A DNA stretch of 64,000 bases, from NCBI GenBank assembly GCA_029962745.1, contig CM057158.1, positions 3,879,558-3,943,557 on the forward strand, read 5' to 3'. The notes under the pieces were generated by a model. That model did not search any database and had not been told where the DNA came from. It was given only the letters and a program-made list of their open reading frames with translations. Both the position numbers and the translations under genes were made by a program. Source of the stretch: Echinometra lucunter (Eukaryota > Echinodermata > Echinoidea > Camarodonta > Echinometridae). Shown piece after piece: positions 33,801 through 39,520 of this stretch; position 1 is the stretch's first letter; each line of letters starts with the position of its first letter.

Positions 33801-35373
33801 GAGGAGGAGGAGGAGGAGGAAGAGGTTGATATGATAATGATGGTGATGAGCATGATGACTATCATCATGATGAGAAGGAGGAGGAGGAAGAGGTTGATAT
33901 GATAATGGTTGGTGATGAGCATGATGACTATCATGATGATGAGAAGAAGGAAGAGGAGGAGGAGGAAGAGGTTGATATGATAATGATGGTGATGAGCATG
34001 ATGACTATCATGATGATGAGAAGAAGGAGGAGGAGGAGGAGGAAGAGGTTGATATGATAATGGTGGTGATGAGCATGATGACTATCGTGATGATGAGAAG
34101 AAGGAGGAGGAGGAGGAGGAGGAAGAGGTTGATATGATAATGATGGTGATGAGCATGATGACTATCATCATGATGAGAAGGAGGAGGAGGAAGAGGTTGA
34201 TATGATAATGGTTGGTGATGAGCATGATGACTATCATGATGATGAGAAGAAGGAAGAGGAGGAGGAGGAAGAGGTTGATATGATAATGATGGTGATGAGC
34301 ATGATGACTATCATGATGATGAGAAGAAGGAGGAGGAGGAGGAGGAAGAGGTTGATATGATAATGGTGGTGATGAGTATGATGACTATCATCATGATGAG
34401 AAGAAGGAGGAGGAGGAGGAAGGGGAGGAGGGTGATAATATTAATGGTAACGATGATGATGATGACAATGGTGGTGGTGATGATAGTGATGATGTTAATG
34501 ATGCAGATAATAGTGATTATTGATATGGCATCCAAATATCGATAATATCAATCAGAGATGCAGGTTTCTCCAGTTAAGTCCATACTTACAATCTACTGAA
34601 ATAAATGAATTTTATTGCTGTATTCTTTCATTTCTTTCTCGGTATTTGTCTTCGTCACTTCCTCTTTTACTTTATTCTCCTGTCTTTCCTTTCTTTCTTC
34701 CTTTCTTCTTCCTTCCTTCCTTCTTTCTTCCTACCATTGAAAATGCCATAGCATGTCTTGAAAGAAGGTGAATTCATGTGAAAAAAATGAATGAATATAT
34801 GCTTCATTCCTTTCCTTCTTTTAGGACCAGTCTGTCTTTCAGGAAGCCATGTCTGATTTTCTTCGCCAACTTCAAGGATATCTTGGTAAGATATGTTGTT
34901 TGATATTGTGCATTCCTTGATAATAAAGATGAAATTATGCACTAATTTTTCCTAATTTACTTTTTCAATGTATTTGAAATCATTTAAGTGATGTGCATTT
35001 TTCACATTTTGATACATTGGCAATGAAAAGTCTTCTGTGAATGTTCCAAGTATGAAAATTATACAGTATATAGCTATGAATGTATGGAGTGTTTCTAACG
35101 TTACTTCTAATGAAATTTGTTTGATGAATAGGGATTCCATATTCTGCATTTTTACCTTCTCTTATTATTACTTTGTTGAATGGAGAATTGAAGACTTAAA
35201 AATTAAGAATATATGAAGTAAAGTCAGGTAGGATATAGAAGCAGATGGAACATACATCGATAGTCCTTCAAAATTCATCTTCTTATTTTTCAGGGTCAGA
35301 TACATTCCAAGGTGAGCTGAGCCAATCCAGTAACAGTGAGAGACAGTTCATTCGACGGTTGCTCAGTAGCTGA
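3399..35373 (+). CDS. 27-exon gene for a 1,399-aa HEAT/ARM-like solenoid protein with acidic C-terminus (family not recognised)
   Basis: Joining 27 exons (listed separately below) gives 4,200 nt: 1,399 codons plus stop, with every intron phase consistent. Residues about 1-640 and 820-1240 are rich in amphipathic leucine helices of HEAT/ARM type (for example RSAIRKACVSRLPSLLASL-like helices in exon 3 and HPQLSVRECAIKAF in exon 5). Residues about 650-830 are Ser/Pro/Lys-rich and probably disordered (PPTPPIAASPPISPP in exon 12). Residues 1285-1353 are acidic, ending DEDSDWDSWDEDEE, followed by a short conserved-looking helix (FLRQLQGYL) and the tail RRLLSS. No signal peptide or membrane segment is seen, so it is probably cytoplasmic or nuclear. 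HEAT solenoids usually act as scaffolds in trafficking, kinase or nuclear complexes; acidic Trp motifs occur in some trafficking proteins, but assigning that role here is inference. Start chosen because TGA lies in frame two codons upstream. Confidence 0.85.
4311..4372 (+). CDS. exon 2 of the solenoid gene
   Basis: Residues 144-164 (YMAQPVSKPLLESYQHTLSQ). Acceptor TTCTTTACAG. The donor is GCAAGT, not GT: only this boundary gives phase 1 and joins in frame to exon 3, so the following intron is GC-AG. Confidence 0.82.
5024..5259 (+). CDS. exon 3 of the solenoid gene
   Basis: Residues 165-243. Contains the helical repeat GLTDIWSAIRKACVSRLP. Two acceptors six bases apart (CAG at 5021-5023 and at 5027-5029) both keep the frame, so a two-residue splice variant is possible. 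Donor GTGGTT, phase 0. Confidence 0.85.
5855..6004 (+). CDS. exon 4 of the solenoid gene
   Basis: Residues 244-293 (starts ICQNKESSWQSIEGALMA). Acceptor TTATAG, donor GTAAAC, phase 0. This exon lacks its own ATG-started frame and was found by reading the spliced frame from exon 3; helix LMAINSLLRRFQWI continues the repeat pattern. Confidence 0.82.
6562..6711 (+). CDS. exon 5 of the solenoid gene
   Basis: Residues 294-343. Acceptor after a long T tract (CCGTACAG), donor GTGAGT, phase 0. Contains a clear HEAT-like helix pair, AYPLLAHPQLSVRECAIKAF. Confidence 0.87.
6935..7325 (+). repeat. CTA/CTG trinucleotide microsatellite
   Basis: About 390 bp of interrupted CTA, CTG and CTT triplets in intron 5. 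It produces spurious poly-Leu and poly-Thr frames, not a gene. Confidence 0.92.
9283..9352 (+). repeat. TTC trinucleotide microsatellite
   Basis: About 22 TTC units with two C interruptions. The complementary strand gives a false poly-Lys frame. Confidence 0.95.
9520..9860 (+). repeat. tandem duplication, period 163 bp
   Basis: TCTAGTAGCATATTTCACAT starts at 9546 and at 9709; about 140 bp on each side align with roughly a tenth of positions changed. Just upstream of exon 6. Not homologous to the exon 6 array, although the period is similar. Confidence 0.85.
10034..10225 (+). CDS. exon 6 of the solenoid gene (first of four copies)
   Basis: Residues 344-407, from EALSSFSEAISRLDQGSH to GVCLYLVK. 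Acceptor CCATTGTAG, donor GTAAGT, phase 0 at both ends. The 3' two thirds is repeated three more times immediately downstream (10253-10716). This copy alone has the complete 5' part and an ordinary upstream acceptor, so it is taken as the main exon. Confidence 0.85.
10253..10390 (+). repeat. exon 6 copy b: possible alternative or vestigial exon
   Basis: A 138-bp open, phase 0-0 copy of the exon 6 3' part, preceded by GCTCTGTCTTAG and followed by GTAAGT. Its first 22 bases come from the intron at the duplication junction, so the predicted start is HSCGEVIDTSGRPYEV. Only 27 bp separate it from exon 6, too short for a normal metazoan intron. It could replace exon 6 or be unused. Not counted in the main protein. 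Confidence 0.5.
10418..10555 (+). repeat. exon 6 copy c: possible alternative or vestigial exon
   Basis: Second downstream copy, 138 bp, open in the same phase, nearly identical to copy b, with acceptor-like ATCTTAG and donor GTAAGT. The gap to copy b is 27 bp. Confidence 0.5.
10582..10716 (+). repeat. exon 6 copy d: most diverged copy
   Basis: Third downstream copy, 135 bp: one codon shorter (KK reduced to K) and with changes near its end (YELEDLIGVCLYLVK). It stays open with acceptor-like ATCTTAG and donor GTAAGT. After it, the spacer repeats once more but the would-be acceptor AG reads CC, closing the array. Confidence 0.5.
11040..11160 (+). CDS. exon 7 of the solenoid gene
   Basis: Residues 408-447 (HIPPGFLLPEWPFYFSVFSM onward). 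Acceptor TTTTAACAG, donor GTAATC, ends phase 1. It joins in frame equally well to any of the four exon 6 copies. Confidence 0.85.
11713..11917 (+). CDS. exon 8 of the solenoid gene
   Basis: Residues 448-515 (VVKDCNNSILLKLILQGLSA...). Acceptor GCTTTGTAG. The donor is GCAAGA; only this boundary gives phase 2 and joins to exon 9, so this is a second GC-AG intron. The C-terminal half is His/Ser/Thr-rich (HTFSHFHTLSHDHSN). Confidence 0.82.
12383..12520 (-). mobile_element. 3' end of a SINE-type element with ATT-repeat tail
   Basis: Read on the minus strand: a G+C-rich segment ending GGCGCGATAAAAGTTATA, then an ATT/ATC-type repeat tail. The layout matches the tail of the fuller SINE at 46921-47285 (GCGCTATATAAAT then ATT repeats). 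The 5' part is missing. Confidence 0.55.
12633..12841 (+). CDS. exon 9 of the solenoid gene
   Basis: Residues 516-585. Charged, low-hydrophobicity segment (NMTRNEERPDESLEVSRPR, SPRQSRRRQQPF) and probably a disordered loop between helical blocks. Acceptor TATTTGCAG, donor GTGTGT, ends phase 1. Confidence 0.82.
13432..13621 (+). CDS. exon 10 of the solenoid gene
   Basis: Residues 586-648. Acceptor follows a long T tract; donor GTTTGT, phase 2. The segment CKAWEWREGRLFVYELIMKF is strongly patterned and would be the best short query for recognising the family. Confidence 0.86.
14176..14275 (+). CDS. exon 11 of the solenoid gene
   Basis: Residues 649-682. Acceptor CTTTGCAG, donor GTAAGT, ends phase 0. 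Lys/Ser/Pro-rich start (HKASKVPQGKPPIQKS), opening the disordered middle region. Confidence 0.85.
14650..15007. mobile_element. 358-bp MITE with TA target duplication (Tc1/mariner-like)
   Basis: Terminal inverted repeats of about 39 bp begin AAGGTGCTTTCACACATGA and differ at about one position; TA flanks both ends (14648-14649 and 15008-15009). No transposase frame. Lies in intron 11. TA duplication is the mark of the Tc1/mariner superfamily; the assignment rests on that alone. Confidence 0.82.
15150..16078 (+). mobile_element. tandem-repeat-bearing non-autonomous element with Helitron-like 3' end
   Basis: A core of five copies of a 150-151-bp unit (unit starts near 15251, 15401, 15552, 15702 and 15853, each with AACTTGGC and AAGGTCAAAG) is bounded by a 13-bp inverted pair, TTATGCCTCCGCC at 15163 and its complement at 16033-16045. 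At the right end a hairpin with 9-bp arms (TTCGACCAC, 16048-16067) is followed 7 bp later by CTAG and then T, as at Helitron 3' termini. A GTCC microsatellite (about 15211-15241) sits before unit 1. Similar tandem-repeat elements are widespread in marine invertebrates; the Helitron link is inference. Confidence 0.78.
16212..16340 (+). CDS. exon 12 of the solenoid gene
   Basis: Residues 683-725. Acceptor CCTCCTTAG, donor GTAATT, phase 0-0. Ser/Pro-rich (STDDSSIHSPDA, PPTPPIAASPPISPP), with several SP/TP sites that could be proline-directed phosphorylation sites (inference). Confidence 0.82.
16911..16963 (+). CDS. exon 13 of the solenoid gene
   Basis: A 53-nt exon, residues 726-742 (KLSRAGSERRKKSLENK). 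Acceptor TTATTTCCAG, donor GTAAGG, ends phase 2. Strongly basic. ERRKKS resembles a basophilic kinase or nuclear-targeting motif, but that is only a suggestion. Confidence 0.8.
17504..17581 (+). CDS. exon 14 of the solenoid gene, 78 nt, possible cassette exon
   Basis: Found by searching the 5-kb interval between exons 13 and 15. GTTATTTTGCCAG precedes and GTTTGT follows an open 78-nt block, phase 2 at both ends, encoding a basic Ser/His/Arg-rich stretch (RQSQPLSTHSHKPRATLL). It is G+C-richer than its surroundings. Since 78 is divisible by 3 it can be skipped without frame change, so it may be alternatively spliced. Confidence 0.62.
17582..21926. other. intron 14, 4.3 kb; only one MITE recognised
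   Basis: A+T-rich intronic sequence with a C run near 17777 and the MITE at 20020-20166. No further exon with compatible phase was found; one exon-like block near 18185 was rejected. Confidence 0.5.
20020..20166. mobile_element. 147-bp MITE with GGCCCC termini
   Basis: Ends GGCCCCGTTTTATAAAACTT and, on the other strand, GGCCCCATTTCATAAAACTT: about 26 bp of terminal inverted repeat with two mismatches. No clear target duplication. In the long intron 14. Confidence 0.8.
21927..22101 (+). CDS. exon 15 of the solenoid gene
   Basis: Residues 769-827 (AQTMAEGSFFNQPITKHYSF...). Acceptor AATAACAG, donor GTACAC, ends phase 0. Gly/Ser-rich end of the linker region. Confidence 0.82.
22570..22703 (+). 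CDS. exon 16 of the solenoid gene
   Basis: Residues 828-871 (TRNLLEESKATLHEPIQQSS...). Acceptor CCATTGTAG, donor GTGAGT, ends phase 2. Not ATG-started; identified from splice phase and reading frame. Confidence 0.8.
23100..23321 (+). mobile_element. 3' terminal fragment of a LINE with TTGAA tail
   Basis: An A+T-rich, 3'-UTR-like stretch ends in TTGAATTGAATTGAATTG (tail about 23299-23321), the same pentanucleotide tail as the antisense LINE in intron 21. The upstream boundary is not clear; the open frame at 22783-23097 may or may not belong to it. Confidence 0.5.
23432..23585 (+). CDS. exon 17 of the solenoid gene
   Basis: Residues 872-923. Acceptor CTGTGGCAG, donor GTAAGG, ends phase 0. Helical again (LPWLQDLHLESLTNILHQIM), so the second solenoid block starts here. 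Confidence 0.82.
24236..24392 (-). mobile_element. tRNA-like SINE remnant next to a direct repeat
   Basis: Minus strand reads TAGCTCAGTGGTTGG (A-box-like) and later GGGTTCATAC (B-box-like), at about 24330-24392. A direct repeat (GTGTATGAACCC at about 24258 and 24333, with flanking GATTAATTTTTGTTG similarity) extends it to the left. It ends about 30 bp before the exon 18 acceptor. Confidence 0.55.
24422..24607 (+). CDS. exon 18 of the solenoid gene
   Basis: Residues 924-985 (ALPLVAECLRWYHPETLVNF...). Acceptor TACCCTGCAG, donor GTAAGT, phase 0-0. A tRNA-like SINE remnant ends only about 30 bp upstream of the acceptor. Confidence 0.86.
25274..25456 (+). CDS. exon 19 of the solenoid gene
   Basis: Residues 986-1046. 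Acceptor ACCACACAG, donor GTGAGT, phase 0-0. Two clear repeat helices (VSASIVVAVTQGLSGYV; KLSVVAMEILLIALAHF). Confidence 0.87.
26134..26276 (+). CDS. exon 20 of the solenoid gene
   Basis: Residues 1047-1093 (DKDALDEALHQFQIRIF...). Acceptor TTTATTGCAG. The 3' end was set at donor GTGAGA after FLW, the only choice whose phase (2) matches the open frame of exon 21. Confidence 0.78.
26460..26775 (+). repeat. pyrimidine-rich (CT) tract in intron 20
   Basis: Some 300 bp of almost pure C+T on the plus strand, with scattered TCTCTCC and CCTTTCC motifs. It produces false Ser/Pro/Phe frames. No sign of protein coding. Confidence 0.85.
26938..27135 (+). CDS. exon 21 of the solenoid gene
   Basis: Residues 1094-1159; core HIRQLERYVLQETHCLMLDY. 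The donor GTAAGA is good. The acceptor (CTACCATGAAG) is weak and is the least certain boundary in the model; it was chosen because it alone is both in phase and downstream of the in-frame stop. Confidence 0.75.
27840..28480 (-). repeat. degenerate tandem units with long G runs in the LINE 3' UTR
   Basis: Plus strand shows C runs of 22, 11, 14, 15 and 15 bases (27847-27868, 27958-27968, 28018-28031, 28119-28133, 28386-28400), several followed by AACA-CAAGA..CCAGTCCACTGTA-like text. On the LINE sense strand these are G runs. The units are irregular, about 100-150 bp, with the last more separated. Confidence 0.7.
28740..29927 (-). pseudogene. reverse transcriptase fragment of the intron 21 LINE
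   Basis: About 395 open codons with no ATG at the head: the frame follows an in-frame TAA just upstream. Visible RT motifs are NDFRPVALTPIIMKCFEKLV, FIDFSSAFNTI, GAPQGCVLSPMLF and the catalytic KYADDT, then the thumb region up to the stop TAA (28740-28742). No internal stops or frameshifts, so the insertion is fairly young. It lacks the N-terminal RT portion and the whole endonuclease and cannot be autonomous. Confidence 0.85.
29985..30042 (+). mobile_element. LINE tail relic with AATAC repeat
   Basis: AATAAAATACAATACAATAC looks like a pentanucleotide 3' tail of another non-LTR element immediately outside the antisense LINE. Only the last tens of bases are recognisable. Confidence 0.35.
30537..30663 (+). 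CDS. exon 22 of the solenoid gene
   Basis: Residues 1160-1202 (CCLLVTMVKGHITENG...). Acceptor TGTTTTGTAG, donor GTATTG, ends phase 0. The intron before it holds the antisense LINE. Confidence 0.85.
31018..31140 (+). CDS. exon 23 of the solenoid gene
   Basis: Residues 1203-1243 (TLDLSTLRQMLEMYQDLSLC...). Acceptor CTTTTCTGTAG, donor GTAAGT, phase 0-0. Last strongly helical exon of the main solenoid. Confidence 0.85.
31575..31771. mobile_element. 197-bp MITE with TAA/TAAG target duplication
   Basis: Left end GCCTGAATTCATGAAAGAGG and right end (complement) GCCTAAATTCACAAAAGAGG continue as imperfect inverted repeats for about 43 bp, including CCATGGTTTA. TAAG occurs on both sides (31571-31574 and 31772-31775). 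A 3-bp TAA duplication would fit PIF/Harbinger-type MITEs. Intron 23. Confidence 0.75.
31896..32046 (+). CDS. exon 24 of the solenoid gene
   Basis: Residues 1244-1293. Acceptor GGTTTTTAG, donor GTACGT, ends phase 1. Ends in the first acidic cluster (RISDDEDEEEVDRK). Confidence 0.85.
32671..32849 (+). CDS. exon 25 of the solenoid gene, acidic Trp-containing tail
   Basis: Residues 1294-1353. Acceptor GTACCGTCAG, donor GTAAGA, ends phase 0. Ser-rich then very acidic, closing with DEDSDWDSWDEDEE. A GAG-rich minisatellite begins about 25 bp inside the next intron. Confidence 0.85.
32875..34440 (+). repeat. GAG/ATG minisatellite with 20 units and about 303-bp higher-order repeat
   Basis: The motif GAAGAGGTTGATATG recurs 20 times (first GTTGAT at 32904, last at 34348), with spacings 62-89 bp, mostly 77-80. 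The spacing pattern (about 80, 62, 78, 83) repeats twice and (80, 68, 78, 75) repeats twice, so the array has a four-unit higher-order repeat near 303 bp. Units alternate GAGGAG-rich and GATGAGCATGATGACTATCA segments. It fills most of intron 25. Confidence 0.95.
34825..34885 (+). CDS. exon 26 of the solenoid gene
   Basis: 61 nt, residues 1354-1373 (DQSVFQEAMSDFLRQLQGYL), a predicted amphipathic helix following the acidic tract. Acceptor CTTCTTTTAG, donor GTAAGA, ends phase 1. Confidence 0.82.
35294..35373 (+). CDS. exon 27 of the solenoid gene (stop TGA 35371-35373)
   Basis: Residues 1374-1399 (GSDTFQGELSQSSNSERQF then IRRLLSS). Acceptor TTATTTTTCAG. The 3' UTR follows without an evident further intron. 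Confidence 0.82.
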
Positions 35374-38300
35374 AGGTTCTCCAAGGAGACATTGCTAGCT
35401 CCTCCCCTACCACTATTTATACCATTATGCGTGGGCCAGGTATCCTTCTGTGATCGTAAATTCTTAGAAGAAGTGTGAGTTGACTGTGGCATTCATATAT
35501 AAGGGAGATTTAAAATCTCACACCAAATAACTTCTACTTCATCTTACTCGGGCATCAAGACAAATATGTGCTCCTGTCCTGTCTACGTGTGGAGGAGCAT
35601 ATCTGTGATGGTGATTCAAAAAGCTCATGTGTGCAAAGGTGCCTGAAGAGGTTTTAGTCATTAAAAACATCTCGTGTTTAAATTGCAAGCATCTTAAAGA
35701 CATTCAGTCGTGGGCTTTCATGGGGATTGGATCATAATTTGCTGACACCAGACTTTGTGAAAAGCACTGGAAATACCTGTAATAGAGCTACATTTCTGGA
35801 GCACAGCAAAACAAGCTGTCCCACCACAAACATTCTCAGGCCAGGGAAAGTGAGATAATGACTTTGCCATATGGGGCAAAGGGTAGAATATACAGAGCAT
35901 TACATAAGGTCTGTTGGTCATAAAACTCATAGTGATGGACAACACCTTTTACTGGGTAAGCACCCATGGTGTCAAATTCCCCAAGAAAGCCCACGACTGA
36001 GCGTCTTTAATATGTGCTCGTCTTACTTCATGCAACCGTTGACGTTTATATAAGATAAGCTGCTTAGCAAATTCATTATGCAGCAGTCAGAAGTGATGCA
36101 ATGCATAGAAAGTATTGAACTGGAAATAGCACATTTTTCCTTGCCTCTGATCAGGTGGAACTAGTTTGAGAGGATATCTTTTTGATTTATCCAATACTTT
36201 TGGATGGTTTTTATGATTTCTGACCTGATTTCTCTCAGGCTTTGTATGTAATAGACTAAGATAAAAAAAAGTTTTCATATCTCTCTGTTGTGCAGGGCAA
36301 TGAGAATAGTTCTGTTGGTTCTGCTTATCTCCATATAAATGCGATTTCATGGAAGACATAAGAGTAACCTGGCCATTTGAAAGTTTATATTTTGTTGCTG
36401 TGGGATGCAGTTCTGTACAGATGGCCTTAGAGGCCACCTAGAATGCCATTTCATTTTGTGGTAGTGTTTTTCTTGTCGATGCAGAACAATCATCATTAAA
36501 AACAGATAAAGAATGTAAACAAATTCTTCGTTTTGATTAATTTTACAAATTGCACCACTGTGTTACATCTTTTAACCCATTGAATACCAAGCCAAAGATA
36601 ACTTGGGCAAAGGCCTATGGATAAATGTGTGTTAAACTGAAATCAAATCGTGCTCGACAGAAGAAGTGTGATAACTTCTCTTACATTGAGTTATAATGTG
36701 TTGTTGATATGCAGTCTTTCTTTTGAATGACACTTTGGGATGAACTTTGATATGTCTGGTTTTATTTCATAATGCTCACCTTTGGTAATAAGTAAATTTT
36801 TAAAAGAAATTTAGTTTCAGTATATACCTGAACACCTTGAAATATGCTTGTACTTACTAAGTATCTATTTTGATCAATCTAAAGTTCAGTTTTTATATGA
36901 TTTTTAAAATGATTTTTGTCATATAGATTTTGCATGCTTTATCTTCATGCATATAGCAAGGTTTATGTTTTTCATTTTCATTATGTAGCTCTGCCTACCT
37001 CAAATTAATATTTATTTCTATTCTACAGTAATTTGTTTGAGTTCTACTGACTGATACATTTTGAATTAGATTGACAGTTTCAGAAGTAAGAGAGTTTACA
37101 GTCAATTTGCTGTATTATAGCAGCCTAGAAAGGCTTTAAATAAATGGTTGGTTATTTTATCTTACTGCTAAGAAAGCATATGTGTATGCTTGTTAGTAAG
37201 CAACCAGGGGACCGACGGTTGTAAGTCCCCTCCGAAGGACTTGGTAATGAAGATTAATACCTTACCAAAGGGCATTAGCGCATCAACTTGGTTTCAAACT
37301 CGGGTACTCCCGGTTACGAGACTACTGCTCTACCACTGAGCCACAGCGCCTCCTTTATCCTTTGTCTCCTAATATGGGGATCATGTTACTATGATATTCA
37401 AATATTGGCAAGTCAGTACATATTCTATTCTAGGTGGTGTTTAGTGGTGACAGTGTCTCTGTCTTTTTGATACTGATGTCTGGATGTAAGGAATAGCTTT
37501 TACTTCAGCTTACTACTTGTAGGAGTCACAGCCTAGTAATTTCCTGGAATTGGTATTAAAATTAAAATATCTGTTGTACCAGACCTATAACTGTGACCTT
37601 GTCCATTGCTTTTGCAGTTAGAAAAAAAAGTGGCAATTAGGAATGTCATACGTAGATCTCCATTGTGAAATTTTGAATTTGTTTTGTTTTGATGCCATGT
37701 TCAAGGTGTCTCATTTTCACATTAATGTATTGCCATGAAAAACTGCTTGTGTGCCAAAATATGAACAATTTTCACCTTGATGGTAATAGATACTAGTAGT
37801 AAAGTAAGATATTATTCCTTTACATTTTTTCAATCTTGAATCAGAATCCTTGTATCTTGTTTGCTGTACTGCATCATATTATATTTTGCTCATTTAGCTC
37901 TGCATGTAGAATGCAAACTGTAGACACTAGATGTGCATGTAGGCACTGATCTATGTGAAAGGGGTTGTACATCACAGAGATTGTGTCAGTATGCCAGTGG
38001 GAATGTAGTGTAGTCTGTAAATAATAAAGTTCATAAGTGAGTTAGCATGTCATGTGTAGTTTGGGCAGAAGCAGAAATAGAAAAAAAGTTTCAAATCTTT
38101 TTGGGTAAATATTTGGCAAGAGGTTGAAGTAGTACATGTTTGTTTACCAACATCATGTTAAAAAAAGTATCATTCTTGTCTCAAATTTGTGGCCTTTATG
38201 GTTATGTGGTTATGACTGTAGTTTAACTGCTTCATACTTCTGGTTTGGGGGACAGATATGAATCTTGGCATATGAGAAACTGCCCCCCCCCCCCCCTCTT

Positions 38301-39520
38301 AAAAAAGAAAAGAAAAGAAAAGAAAGAAGGAAAGAAAGAAAGAAAAGAAAAGGAGTTGAAGACGTGTTTTGAAGTTTGGCAATGCTGGCAATTGTTTGTC
38401 ACATCCAAAAGGTGATTACATTGTATATCATATTGTGTACTGTATGGTATAATCTCCCTTAGAGCTGTCAAGGATGAATGCTTAAGCCTGTCTCAAGTTA
38501 TAAATAAGATCAATGTACATAGGAAGGTTTGCCTTGGAATGTAAAATAGACATTTGGCATTGTGGCCTTTGGTAGATTCCTAGAAAAGTGCTCTTTTCTA
38601 TTTGTGTGACTACTTTTTTTTCAGGAAAAGAATTAAATGTTGCCATGTGCCATTTTGGTATTGTAACCTCCTTTTTCAAAATTTAGGTGAAAGGATGGAT
38701 TAGCTGATTGTTTAGTTGTTTACAACATGAGTACAGTGTACTCTGGAGTTTGTGGTATTTATATATTTTGTAACAAATTTCAAAATGATATTAATTTGTG
38801 GTTATGTCAAACACTTTTCAGTTTTTGATCTCTTGCCATATGTGAAGACTATATCAGAACAAATAAGAGACAGTAGTATTTATGTTTCAATAAGCATAAA
38901 GTCGATTATTATGTCAAATGTCACTTCTGTTTCTTACCAACTATACATTTCTTATGTTGTTATATTTGGGCAGATCAATGGATTTTGACAGGCATCGTAC
39001 TAGATTTTCTCCATATTCTTCATAATGAAGGTACTCGCTGTAGCCTTAATCTATTACTAGTATGATGTATAGCCCTCCAGAGAATTCATATTTTCCTCTC
39101 TTTGTACCTAAATATCACTATGTTTTGGTATTGTTTGTTAGATTTAGGAAGATTAAAATGTAGTGACAGACATATTTGTTGAAAGCAAAGCTACATCAGA
39201 TGAAGACGGAAAGGAACTGTTGTATATATTCTATTTCTTGGAAGAAAAGACCTTGTAATGATGCAGCTTTTTTTCTGTTTTTATTTCTCTCTCTCTCTCT
39301 CTCTCTGGTTGGTATTTTTCTTTATTGTGTGTGTGTGTGTGTATTGTTTGCGAATGATTTTAATCAAAATCTCCCCACTAATCTCAATCATGCATCTTTT
39401 GTAAAGGAATATCAGCTATTTTATAGATCTTTTGAGTGAGTGATATTTCTTCTTTCTTGTAAATATATGCTACAGTGTGTCTATAAGTAGCCTGTGCAAT
39501 AAACTGGTATAAATGTGAAA
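35374..39520 (+). other. probable 3' UTR of the solenoid gene
   Basis: No long open frame on either strand. AATAAA hexamers lie at 38023-38028 and 39498-39503. The 3' end is probably near one of these, which would make a 2.7- or 4.1-kb 3' UTR. A SINE relic sits at 37195-37352, and an A+G-rich simple repeat follows a C run near 38284-38351. The true polyadenylation site cannot be fixed from sequence alone. Confidence 0.45.
37195..37352 (-). mobile_element. tRNA-derived SINE relic
   Basis: Minus strand reads GGCGCTGTGGCTCAGTGGTA (A box) then GAGTACCCGAGTTTGAAACC (B-box-like), followed by GCGCTAATGCCCTTT. Sits in the presumed 3' UTR of the solenoid gene. Confidence 0.7.

Noticed and set aside
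7040..34400. CRISPR-like regular repeats (exon 6 array, 150-bp units, minisatellite)
   Set aside because: Eukaryotic tandem repeats; no short palindromic repeats with unique spacers and no cas genes.
32703..34545. Open frames rich in Glu, Arg, Met or Ser on both strands across the intron 25 array
   Set aside because: Translations of the minisatellite. Reading from exon 25 into the intron meets a stop soon, and exon 26 joins exon 25 in phase without it.
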